This document shows, piece by piece, positions 43,495 to 53,984 of a stretch of 64,000 bases of DNA. Made by a program: the position numbers and the translations under genes. Under the pieces are notes generated by a model, which searched no databases, had not been told where the DNA came from, and saw nothing but the letters and a program-made list of their open reading frames with translations. How positions within the stretch are numbered: position 1 is the first letter of the stretch; each line of letters starts with the position of its first letter. Where the stretch lies: assembly GCA_023213395.1 (NCBI GenBank), contig CM041465.1, positions 68,083,741 to 68,147,740 on the forward strand, in the 5' to 3' direction. The stretch is from Cycas panzhihuaensis. Taxonomy: Eukaryota; Cycadophyta.

Positions 43495-44500
43495 AACTAT
43501 GGCATGCACAATTTGGTCATATAAGTTATGGCAAACTACATTACCTAAATCAACATGATGTGGTTTATGTTCTTCCACCTTTATCTACAGTTTATGGTGT
43601 TTGTGAAGTCTGTGTAACAAGCAAACAACACATGGACCCCTTCCCTCATCAAATCTCGTTTCGAGCAAAATCACCACTCGAACTTACCCATTAAGATATT
43701 TGTGGGTTTTTTCAAGTACCATCATATTCTGGAAGTAAATATTTTGCAACCTTTATCGCTGATTTCTCTAGAAAGTGCTAGGCTTATATGTTAAAGAATC
43801 AAAGTCAAATGTTTAATATATTTGTTGAATCTAAAACTTTGGTTGAAAATCAGTGTAACTTTAAAATTAAAATCTTTATATCAGATAATGCAAAAGAATA
43901 TATAAGTAATGAATTTACTTATTTTTATAAAAAGTACGAAATAAGATTTTAACATTTCATTGCCTACACTCCCCAACAAAATGGTGTTGCTGAACTTAAG
44001 AACTATACTTTAGTTGAAATGACCAAATATATGTTACATGCAAAAGGTCTTGATTTAAAATTGTGGGCTAAAGTAATAGTTTGCTCCAATTATTTGCTAA
44101 ATAGATTACCAACGAAATCTTTACAGAATGTTACGTTAGAACAAAAGTGGTCTGGTTGTAAATTATTTGTAAAACACCTAAAAGTCTTTGGAAGTATTGT
44201 TTGGGGACATGTTCCAAAGGAAAAACGTAAAAAGCTAAATTTTAAAAGCTCAAAGTTTATCTTCATTGGGTACAATGAAGAAAGCAAAGCTTATAGGTTA
44301 CTTGATCCTATCACGCACACTATTTCAATTATGAGTGATGCTATTTTTTATGAAGAGGGATCTTTATCAAACTTCAACTCTAATCAAATTGATCTTCTTG
44401 TCAAAAATCTTTTAACCAACACTGTACTAGCTGAACCTTCAAAAAAACAGGTAGAAAACGAAATCATTGAAAGTCTATCTACACAAGTCCAAAATTAGAC
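43495..44500 (+). pseudogene. Copia-A integrase
   Basis: The zinc part reads LWHAQFGHISYGKLHYLNQ and GVCEVC (HHCC). The core includes FIADFSRKC (first Asp), ISDNAKEYISNEF (second Asp) and FIAYTPQQNGVAELKN (Glu). The last 159 codons (44019-44498) are open: MTKYMLHAKGLDLKLWAKVI, then HLKVFGSIVWGHVPKEKRKK and FIGYNEESKAYRLLDP, the usual copia integrase C-terminus. Stops break the first half. Confidence 0.85.
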
Positions 44501-45150
44501 TCTAACTGATTCTGATGAATGTGATCCATCATCTTCTATAAATCAATCATCTAGAAATAAACAACCAAAATGGGTAAAAAAACCCCTTTTTGATGCTAGT
44601 TCTGACGCGATAATCCTTCGGATACCAAAAAAACCAGATCAAAAGTGGTCTGGTCGCAAACCATTTGTAAAACACCTAAAAGTCTTTGGAAGCATTGCTT
44701 GGGGACATGTTCCAAAGGAAAAACGTAAAAAACTAGATCTTAAAAGCTCAAAGTTTATCTTCATTGGGTCCAACGAAGAAAGCAAAGCTTATAGGTTACT
44801 TGATCTTATCACACACACTATTTCAATTATGTGTGATGTTTTTTATGAAAAGGTATTTTTATCAAACTTCAACCCTAATCAAATTGATCTTCCTGTAAAA
44901 AATCTTTTAACCAACATTGTACTGACTGAACCTTAAAAAAAACAAGTAGAAAACAAAATCATTGAAAGTCTATCTACACAAGTCCATAATTGGACTCTAA
45001 CTGATTTTGATGAATCTGATTCATCATCTTCTATAAATCATTCATCTAGAAATAAACAACCAAAATGGGTAAAAAAATAAAAAAATCCCTTTTTGATGCT
45101 GGTTCTGACGCTGGTAATCCTTCAGATAGCAAGAAAACCAGATCACAAAA
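44143..45150 (+). repeat. Tandem duplication of about 498 bp inside copia-A
   Basis: 44143-44640 and 44641-45150 carry the same sequence with point differences. Both start AAAAGTGGTCTGGT, contain GTCTTTGGAAG and CAAAGTTTATCTTCATTGGG, and end near AAAACCAGATCACAAAAG. The unit spans the integrase C-terminus and the start of RT. CAAAAG is present at both borders, suggesting a short-homology duplication. Only one copy could be read through in any frame. Confidence 0.88.
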
Positions 45151-46436
45151 GGTACAGACCAACTTTGCCTTAATGGCTAAAGTAATGGCTAACAATGATC
45201 CTAAAACTTTTAAAAAAGGTTGTAACAACCCTGTATGGCAACAATCTATGCAAATAAAGTATGAAGCTCTTCAAAAAAATTCAACTTGGAATTTAGTACC
45301 ACTACCATCAGGTAAAAATCTGGTAGATTATAAATGGGTTTACTGTACTAAATACAAATCTTAAGGAGCCGTAGAAAACCATAAAGCACAATTGGTAGCT
45401 AAAGGTTTTTCTTAGATAGATGGTATTGATTATACCGAAACCTTTGCTTCTGTTGTGAAAATGAATACAATTAAAATTGTCATTTGCTCTCGCAGCCAAG
45501 TTTGGCTGGCAGATACATCAAATGGATGTTAAGAGCATTTTTCTAAATGATGACCTTGATAAAGAAATTTACATGTCCCAACCTCTTGGTTTCATTACTA
45601 ATCTTAACCTTGTTTGCAAATTAAAATCTTTATATGGTCTTAAACAAGTCCCTCGAGCTTGGTACGTCAAGATTGATAATTACCATTCTTCAAAATGGTT
45701 AAACTAAATGTATTAGTGATCCCAATTTATATTTTAAACGACAAAATAATAATATTACTATTCTAATTCTCTATGTTGATGACATTACCATTGGATCTCT
45801 ACTCTCTAGTATTTTTCAGTTAAAATCCATCCTTATAAACATATTCGAAATGATAAGACTTGTGACTTCTTCACTACTTTCTCGGCATACAAATCTGTCA
45901 GTTTCAATCTTCAATTTCCATTTCACAACCTAAATATATACCTGACCTAATTAAAATGTTTAATATGGAGAATTCAAAACCAGCACCAACTCCTTTGCAA
46001 TCAGGTGTAAAATTATCAACTGATTGTCAAACACCTCCCTATGATTCTACCTTATATCATCAGTTAATCAGAAGTCTTATACACTTATCCCATACTCGTT
46101 TAGACATTTCCTATGCCATTGCTTTGTGTTCTAGGTATATGCAAAAGCCTTATGAATCACACTAGAAAGTAACAAGGTACAATTCATTATGGTTTAACTT
46201 ATAATTATTGTAATTATGATCTTAAATTGATAGCTTACACAGATTTAGATTGGGTAGCTGATTTTGATTATCGTAAGTCTACAGCTGGATATATTTTCTT
46301 TCTAGAATCTTCTTCTACTACTTGGTCAAATAAAAAGATGCAATCTCTGACACTATCTATAATAAAAGTTAAATATCAAGCCTTGGTAGAAGCTAGTAAG
46401 GAATCTTTATGGATTAAATCTTTATTAAATGATGAA
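45065..46436 (+). pseudogene. Copia-A reverse transcriptase and RNase H, 3' end lost
   Basis: NSTWNLVPLPSGKNLVDYKW, then QMDVKSIFLNDDLDKEIYM, LYGLKQVPRAWYVKI, LYVDDITIG (catalytic YVDD), MENSKPAPTPLQSGVKLS, SLIHLSHTRLDISYAIALC and, in RNase H, SSSTTWSNKKMQSLTLSIIK. The RNase H frame runs straight into the middle of the 3' LTR at about 46432, so the end of RNase H, the PPT and the first part of the 3' LTR are missing. Several stops and frameshifts are present. Confidence 0.88.
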
Positions 46437-46625
46437 TACGTCACATTAGAGAGAGGATGAGATCTTTTATATCATGCATTTTGATATAATATAATATTAC
46501 ATATTTTAGAGGTGGTTTTTCTTCCCTGGAAGGGTTTTCCACCTGCCAATCCTATGTATTATTGGATGTATATTTATGTGGATGTTTATTGTTTGATTTA
46601 GTCAAGTTTTTCCCTCTCTCCAACA
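46432..46625 (+). repeat. Copia-A 3' LTR, 5'-truncated
   Basis: It matches 40011-40204 and ends CTCTCTCCAACA. The part corresponding to 29596-29774 is absent. RNase H coding adjoins instead. Similar bases at the junction (GATGAATA versus GACGAATG) suggest a short-homology deletion. Confidence 0.88.
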
Positions 46626-46671
46626 GTGCCATTAAAATTTTTGAGCTCTATTTTTGGAAGGAAGGTTGGCC
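46626..46671 (-). pseudogene. Chromovirus gag fragment stranded between two insertions
   Basis: These 46 bp comprise the right TSD of copia-A (GTGCC, 46626-46630), 36 bp of gag, and the left TSD of copia-E (GGCCT, 46667-46671). On the minus strand they read RPTFLPKIELKNFNG, which leads into TNVQTWVSQ at 29595 and follows on from the N-terminal gag at 63101. It shows that both copia elements entered the same gag gene. Confidence 0.85.
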
Positions 46672-47227
46672 TTGTTAAACCTTATGTTTACATGTTAAGT
46701 ATGTACTTTATTCACTTTATTCTTTCATTCATTATTTTGTACTTTATGGGGTGACTTATCACTTAAGTGATAAAGTGCACACCCACATTCCTTCTAGTGA
46801 CATAACATTGTAATTGAAGGGTCAAATGGACCCTCATGCATCTTTCCTCACTTGAGAGTCCAAAAGGACACATGTCCTTCATGCATGACATGTAAGACAT
46901 GCATTGCATATAGCTTGGATGTTTGCCACTTGTCAAACATCCAATGCTGTTAGGTAACCTCAGTTTCTCTATATATTGAGACCTCTCCTCATGTCTCATA
47001 TGTAGAATCAGAGTGTAATGTTATGCTATCGGTTTGCTAATCAATTGGTATTCTTTGGAGTAGGACTAATTCCTTCTCCTCATACTTTGGTATCATCTTG
47101 CTCCTTTGATCTTGGTCTTACTTATCCTTTAGTTTTGCTCTTATGCTTTTTAGAATTAGAGTGAACTATCTTCATGATCTTGGATTTTATTGGTCTTAGG
47201 CATTCTAATTCTTTGGCCTTTTCAATA
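46672..47227 (+). repeat. Copia-E outer 5' LTR, type b
   Basis: It starts TGTTAAACCTTATG and ends GGCCTTTTCAATA (CA mutated). It shares with 62542-63096 the stretch TTTATTCACTTTATTC and others absent from type a. It has an 18-bp palindrome and a hairpin shared by all five LTRs, and CTCTATATATTGAGA as TATA region. Confidence 0.88.
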
Positions 47228-47230
47228 TTT

Positions 47231-47785
47231 TGTTAAACTTTATGTTTACATGTTAAGGTTATGTACTTTAATTTTTATGTAATATGTGTACTTTTGTACT
47301 TTAGGGGTGACTTATCACTTAAGTGATGAAGTGCACACCCATATTCTTTCTAGTGACACAACGTTGTCACTAAAGGGTCAAATGGACCCTCATGCACTTT
47401 TGCTCACATGAGAGCCCAAAAGGACACATGTCCTACATGCAAGGCATGTATCTTGGATGTTTGACACTTGTCAAACATCCAAGACCTTATGTCTCTCATT
47501 TCACTCTATATAATGAGACCTGTCCTCATTGTCTCATAAGAGAGTTGGAGCTGTATTGTTATCTTTGTCGGTTGCTAATCAAACTGTTTATTCATTTGGA
47601 GGTTGGACCAATTCCAATCCCACACATTTGGTATCATTTTCTCTCGCTCCTTCATTTTATGCTTTGTCTCTTATGCTTCTTTTACCTTGAGAGTATTATA
47701 CTTGTTAAGTATTTGTGCTTCTAGAACTAGAGTGATCCTAGCTTCTAGATCTTGGGACTGTGAGGCCATTAGGCCTCTTTTCACA
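47231..47785 (+). repeat. Copia-E inner 5' LTR, type a
   Basis: It starts TGTTAAACTTTATG and ends CCTCTTTTCACA. It is closest to the copia-D LTRs (51067-51618, 58555-59104), with CTCTATATAATGAGA as TATA region. Three T's separate it from the preceding type b LTR. They correspond to the two spacer bases plus the first base of the PBS. Confidence 0.88.
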
Positions 47786-47787
47786 TT

Positions 47788-47799
47788 TGGTATCAAAGC
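47788..47799 (+). other. Primer binding site of copia-E
   Basis: TGGTATCAAAGC, one change from the initiator-tRNA-Met type, two bases after the type a LTR. Confidence 0.85.
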
Positions 47800-50298
47800 A
47801 AGAGGAGACTAGTTACCTCTGTTCTGTTTGTAGCTGCTCAAGGAGATTCGAAGAAAGCCTACAAACCCTTGGTGACGACTTTCGCACTCTGAAGGCGATC
47901 CAAGGTTTGTTTGAAGATCATTTCTTGCAGATTCAAGGCTTTGCTGGAGTATTTTAAAAGGAAGAGCTTTCTATATTTAAATCTGATTTTTTTTTTCAGA
48001 TTACCTTCAAGGTTTTGAGCAAAGTACTCACGTTTTTCATGGTTTTTTTATTAAAAATCAAACTTTTGGAGCTGATTCTTCTTATAGTTCAGGTGCTGGC
48101 ATATTATGTAGCTTACTAAAACTCTTTAATGAAGTCTGTTTCAAGTTATTAATCCTTTTGCAGGCAGTGGACTATTTCTGGGCCATTTTCAGCCCTCAAA
48201 CCCCACTAAGGAACTCGAAATTCTTAGTACTGTTTGTATTCAGCTTATGTTTTTTGTTAGAAATCAGCTCTCAATCTATAATTTGTAATCTGGAATTGAT
48301 TTGAGAAGGTTCTTAGCAGTGCAAAGGTGTTTTTCACTATTTTTAGTGAATTTTTTCATCAAAAATTGAGGTTTTTCACTCGTTTTTACTCATTCTAAGC
48401 TGGCTGTCCAAGATTTGACACTGCATGTAGCTGTAATAGTGTCCTCAGAAGGAGCTCAGCAAGTTTGTTGAAGGGTTTTGAACCCTACGGTATCTGTTGC
48501 CATTTCCTCACAGTGACAGGGGTGCCCAACCAAAGCTTCATCTGCTCTGTTCTCTCTGCACACTTAGCAGATTCTACTCAAAATTGACAGGAAGCCTTGT
48601 CTAGGCTGTACGACCCTCCTCTCCGAATTTCGTCACATTCTGTGAAGTATACACGCCGTACGGGGCTCCTGCGTGTTCGGAAAGTCGCTCAACCTCCGCC
48701 GCCGTTCGGAATTTTCCGAATTCGACTTTTTTCAAAAAATTTCTTTTGAAACTTTAGTTTCTTAAACATTGGGTTATAAAATGAGGAATATTCACTGAAT
48801 ATTTCCTTTTTAATATCTTAACCTATTCTAAAGTTTAAGTTAAGTCTTTTAAAAAATCATTATATTCACTTTTTTAAGCCAAATCAAGGTTTTTAAGTGA
48901 TTTCAGTGTTTTAAACTGAGTTTTGACTTCACTTCAGTACATAAAAGACCAAATCAAGGGTTTTTCAAGCATTTTTCTACATTAAGAGTGATTTTTTTTC
49001 TTTATTAAGTCATTTTTCTAGTCAAGGCACTTTGCATAGTGACCTTAGTCTAAATTTTCTTAAGAGAAAAATCACCTTTTTCTGAATTTTTGGAGCTAAA
49101 AATCTTCTAAGTATTGAGTGATTTCATTAAATCACCAATACTAACTTATACTCACTTATTTGAAGACTCAAAAATACTTTTGTTTAAGTATTTTCAAAGG
49201 CTCCTTGTGTGGTGTCCTTATTGATCAAGTTGCAAAAAAATTCAGATTTCAGTCTATGTTCTTGGGACTTTAAGCTTCTTTTAACACTTAATTAATATTG
49301 CATTAGTGTTAATTGACTTAAGTGAAGTGATTTTAAGTGTTTGCATATTGTAAAAGTGATATTGATCACTATTTTCAAACACTTTTTTAAGGCACCTTGC
49401 ATGGTGACCTAGTGCCCTTAGTCACAAAAAGGGCTCAAAAAACCACTTTGTACTTAATAAAATCACTTCTTTTTTGATCGTTGGGACTATTTTAAAGTCC
49501 CAACACTTGGTGCTTGGTGCCCTATTTTTGCAAGTGGTTCTCTTACCTTCACCTTTGAGCATTAAAAGGAACCCACTTGTATCTTCATCACAAAGTTTTG
49601 CCTTGCTTCATTGAGTGCTTAAGCACATTTTTAAAGTACTTTTTTACAAAACTCATTGTAATCAAGCATCTGTTTTTTACTTGGATCTACATAAACACTA
49701 CATTTCATTAAAGTGTTCATTGTAATAACACTTCAAGTGTTCATATTGATGTACTAAAATTGCTTCCTTTTGAAGCCACTCTTTCATTGTAAAGCTTAAT
49801 CAAGCATTCTCATAAATACATCATCCAAGTAAAATAAATCTAAGTTCACTTTAAAGCGCTACAAAGTGACTTAAAATCTTGTTGGAGAGGCCCGAAAAAG
49901 GTTCAAACCTTGCCTCTGAAATAATCTTAAGCTTGGTGCATTCCCTAGGGGACTAATCGACCGTACGGTCAGTGCACGACAATTAAGGTTGCTTGAGGGA
50001 AAGGAGGTTCGAAAAGGGTGTTATTGGGGCTGTGAATCCCAGGGAAAGCATGGTACGTCCATGCAGATCAACCCTACCTGCCTTGTCCTAGATTTAACTT
50101 GGCCAACTGTTGGATCTCCTCTATAAGATCAGAGTTGGACCAACTCCATAGCCTAGTCCTCCACCCCTCATCATTCCATTCAGTTATTAGATCTTCTAGT
50201 AAGATCATGACTGTTGGTTTCGTTAGAAGGTGGAACTTAAGCGACAAAAGCTTTGAGTTTCCAAGTTATCTGCTAGCTTTAAGCTTTATAACTGAAAC
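47800..50298 (+). other. Copia-E leader (2.5 kb), two conserved ends and a variable middle
   Basis: The first 150 bp and the last 1 kb are shared with the copia-D leader. The middle (about 48000-49300) is not. The last 420 bp before gag (49878-50298) are the best conserved and contain a 12-bp palindrome, GACCGTACGGTC, at 49959-49970. There is no ORF with a motif. 50099-50302 is a chance frame. Confidence 0.7.
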
Positions 50299-51066
50299 AT
50301 GACTGCTATCAACATGCTAAATGCATGCACCATTCGATTAACAGGTCAAGATAACTATCAAGAATGGAAGAGACTCACTCGAAATTTCTTTGATCATGAA
50401 TGAATTTTGGGGTTATGTTTAGGAGACTACCTCAACCTGTACCTGTTATCAATGGCAATGTAACTGTGCAACCTGATGACACTTTAGTTGTTGCTTGGGA
50501 AGCCAAAGATGAAATCGCTTTGGCATTCCTTCATATGATTGCTGATGTACATGTGGATCAAAACATTGCTTGTGCTAAAACTTCTAAGGAAGCTTGGGAC
50601 ATTTTGTCCTCATTGTATGAAAGGCGAGATGAAGCTCGCATTTTAATGGTTAAAGCCAAATTGTATTTTGTAAAGTTTGTCAAGTCAATGTCGGCTTTTC
50701 TTTCCTTCATCAAGGAGGTATGTAATGAGTTGAATACACTAGGTAGTCCAGCAACAAGAGATGAACTGATCACATCTATCACCAAATCTTTGCCCAAGGA
50801 CTACAATGGCTTCATATCATCTACTACAAGAGATGGTTCTCTCAAAAGAATGACATTCAATGAATTTGAAAGTCTGCTACTTCAAGAAGAACAAATCTAC
50901 ACCAAGGATAATGAGGAGGAACCATCTACATCAGGTGCATTCACGGCCAAATCAAAGGCCAAGCAAAACCCCAAACCTGCACTCTCAAAGCAGTTTGGGA
51001 ACATGAACATTGGGTCTTCAAGGACCAATGTTGTATGTCATTATTGTGGCAAACCTGGCCACATAG
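50299..51066 (+). pseudogene. Copia-E gag, interrupted in the zinc knuckle
   Basis: The start at 50299 reads MTAINMLNACTIRLTGQDNY and QEWKRLTRN, then a frameshift near 50385. The main frame (50400-51066) has WEAKDEIALAFLHMIADVHV, ACAKTSKEAWDILSSLYERR and FVKSMSAFLSFIKEVCNELN, the UBN2-type copia Gag. It ends in CHYCGKPGHI, where copia-D is inserted. The other half of the knuckle (APDC) is at 59105 after the duplicated CATAG. The extra residues before the stop at 51090 come from copia-D's LTR. Confidence 0.9.
51062..51066 (+). other. Target-site duplication, left copy, of copia-D
   Basis: CATAG, identical to 59105-59109. Confidence 0.92.
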
Positions 51067-51618
51067 TGTTAAACCTTATGTTTACATGTTAAGATAATGT
51101 ACTTTTATTTTCATGTAATATGTGTACTTTTTACTTTAGGGGTGACTTATCACTTAAGTGATAAAGTGCACACCCACATTCTTTCTAGTGACACAACGTT
51201 GTCACTAAAGGGTCAAATGGACCCTCATGCATTTTTGCTCACATGAGAGCCCAAAAGGACATATGTCCTACATGCAAGGCATGTATCTTGGATGTTTGAC
51301 ACTTGTCAAACATCCAAGGCCTTAGGTCTCTCATTTCACTCTATATAATGAGACCTCTCCTCATTGTCTCATAAGAGAGTTGGAGCTGTATTATTATGCT
51401 GTCAGTTTGCTAATCAAACTGTTCATTCTTTGGAGGTTGGACCAATTCCAACTCCACATATTGGTATCATTTTCTCTTGCTCCTTCATTCATGTTTTGTC
51501 TCTTTGCTTTCTCTTTACCTTGAGATTATTATACTTGTTTGTATTTTTGCAACTAGAACTAGAGTGATCCTAGTTTTTAGATCTAGGGACTATTGAGGCT
51601 ATCTAGCCTCTTTTCACA
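51067..51618 (+). repeat. Copia-D 5' LTR
   Basis: TGTTAAACCTTATG to CCTCTTTTCACA. It pairs with 58555-59104 and has a TATATAAT box near 51343. Confidence 0.93.
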
Positions 51619-51620
51619 TT

Positions 51621-51632
51621 TGGTATCAGAGC
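51621..51632 (+). other. Primer binding site of copia-D
   Basis: TGGTATCAGAGC, two bases after the LTR. Confidence 0.92.
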
Positions 51633-53984
51633 TAGAGGAGACTAGCTCCCTCTATTTTGTTTTGCAGCTGCTCAAGGAGATCTGGAGAAAGCCTACAAAC
51701 ACTTGGTGATGACCTTCGCACTCCGAAGGCGATCCAAGGTTTGTTTGAAGTTTGTTTTTGCAGGTTCAAGCATTTTGGAGCTATTTTTTTTTTTAAAAAG
51801 GCTGGAGCTGGGTTATGTTTTAATCTTTTTTTACAAAGATCTTGTTGGGTGCAGCACAAATTGTTGTCACAAACAGTGATTTGTAAATCTAAAAGCAGAT
51901 CTAAGGAGTTTGTATGAGAACAAGTTTTTTCATTGAAAAAAAAAGGAAGAAAAAAGAGGGGATTTTGTTTTCTTTTTAAATATTTTCTATATCTGCAACT
52001 GGGAGTTGGTTTAAGCTTAGATCTGTTATTTTCTATGGTTTGAAATACTCAAGTCCTCTCAGATCTACACAGAAAATTATTGATCTGTTGTTCTAATTTG
52101 AACCTAGCTGTTTATTGAAGAGATCTACCCTCTGTACTGAAAACCTTTTTTTCAGAAAATTTCAAGTTGTCCTCCTCTTCACTGCTGGACATTGTCACAC
52201 AACAGGGTGTCTCTCTCACACCCCTGGCCTGGTAAATCAGTCCACTGACTCTGCTGGTAAATCCGGTGCCTTCATCTGTGCATAGTAGTGCTGGTAAAAG
52301 CCTGAACTTTGCTGGTAAATCCGGTGCCTTCATCTGTGCATAGTAGTGTTGGTAAAAGCCAGAACTCTACTGCTGGTAAATCTAGTACTGTTGGTAAAGT
52401 GCCTGGATTTTGAATGCTGGTTCCTCTGTGCATAAGTGTAAAATTTTGAACTCTGCCTGGTAATTTTGTGCTACTAAATTCACAGCATTCAAGTGAAGTC
52501 TCTCTAGTAATTTTGTGCTGCTAAATTCACAGCATTCAAGTGAAGTCTGTCTAGTAACTCTGTACTGCTAAATTCACAGCAGTTATTAACAAAATCTGAA
52601 CTCTATGCTGTTATGAAATCTGCCTGGTAAGGCTGTAACTCTGCCTGGAAAATCAGTACAGTCTTCTGGTAATTCTTCTCTGACAAGTACATAAGTCTGT
52701 AACTCTGCCTGGAAAATCGATCTGATCTTGGTAATTCTTCTCGACAAGTACATAAGTCGTAACTTTGCACAGTATATATGCCATTAAAGCGGCTCACGGT
52801 TCTCTGCTTTTATGAAGTCTGTCTTTGCTAAATTCAAGTGAAGTCATGCTGTGACTTTTATGAGTCAATTACATTGAAAGGAAGTGGCATCACACTCATC
52901 AGCGAGCTCGCAGCGCCAAACTAAAAACGATCCTTTCCTAAAGGTTATCTTTTTTTTCAAGGAGCAAACTGATCATCAAAATCATTTGGAACAACATTTT
53001 CCTTGTGAAGTGATTTTAAGTGTTTTTATATCAAAAAGTGATACTTATCACTATTTTTTAAAACACTATTAAGGCACCTTGCACGGTGACCTAATGCCCT
53101 TAGTCTCAAAAAGGGCTCAAATACATTTTGTACTTAATAAAAATTACTTTTCTTTTGATCGTTGGGACTAATTTAAAGTCCCAACACTTGGTGCTTGATG
53201 TCCATTTTCATGCAAGTGGTTCTCTTACCTTCATTTTTTCAGCATTAAAAGGAACCCACTTGTATCTTCATCACAAGTTTTGCATTACTTCTTTCAGTAC
53301 TTAAGCCTTTTTTTTCAAAAAGTACTTTGCAAAACTTATTGTAATCAAGCATTTGGTTTCTTACTTGGATCAACATAGCACTACATTTTTCATTAAAGTG
53401 CTCATTGTAAAAACACTACAAGTGTTCATATTCACGTACTTATATTGCTTCCTCTTGAAGCCACTCTTATTGTAAAGCTTAATCAAAGCATTTTCATAAG
53501 TACATTTTCCAAGCAAAAAGAAACCTAAGTTCACTTTAAAATTTGCTAAAAGTGACTTAAAATCTGTTGGAGAGGCTCGAAAAAGGTTCAAACCTTGCCT
53601 CTAAATTAACCTTAAGCTTGGTGCATTCCCTAGGGGACCAACTGACCGTACGGTCAGTGCACGACAATTAAGGTTGCTTGAGGGAAGGAGGTTCGAAAAG
53701 GGTGTTATTGGGGCTGTGAATCCTAGGGAAAGCATGGTACGTCCATGCAGATCAACCCTACCTGCCTTGTCCTAGATTTAACTTGGCCAACTAATTGGAT
53801 CTCCTCTATAAGATCAAGTTGGACCAACTCCATAGCCTAGTCCTCCACCCCTCATCATTCCATTCAGTTGTTGGATCTTCTAGTAAGATCAGGACTGTTG
53901 GTTTCGTTAGAAGGTGGAACTTAAGCGACGAAAGCTTTCAGTTTCCAAGTTATCTGCTAGCTTCAAGTTTTTATAAACTGAAAC
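51633..53984 (+). other. Copia-D leader with internal tandem repeats
   Basis: The ends match the copia-E leader. The middle contains short tandem duplications: a unit of about 73 bp around 52250-52365 (CTGGTAAATCCGGTGCCTTC), a unit of about 60 bp around 52470-52585 (AAATTCACAGCATTCAAGTG), and a third around 52620-52765 (GTAACTCTGCCTGGAAAATC). Just before gag lies a 16-bp palindrome, CTGACCGTACGGTCAG, at 53643-53658. No gene is seen. Confidence 0.75.

Larger units (their letters stand above)
29596..46625 (+). mobile_element. Copia-A: Ty1/copia element in chromovirus gag, itself split by the Tat-like element
   Basis: The element runs from TGTTGGAAATAATA (29596) to CTCTCTCCAACA (46625) and is flanked by GTACC/GTGCC. 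Its 5' LTR is split by the 10.2-kb Tat-like insertion. After that come PBS, leader, gag, protease, integrase, RT/RNase H and a shortened 3' LTR. Excluding the inner element, copia-A is about 6.8 kb. All its genes have stops. The chromovirus gag frame continues across it once it is removed. Confidence 0.88.
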
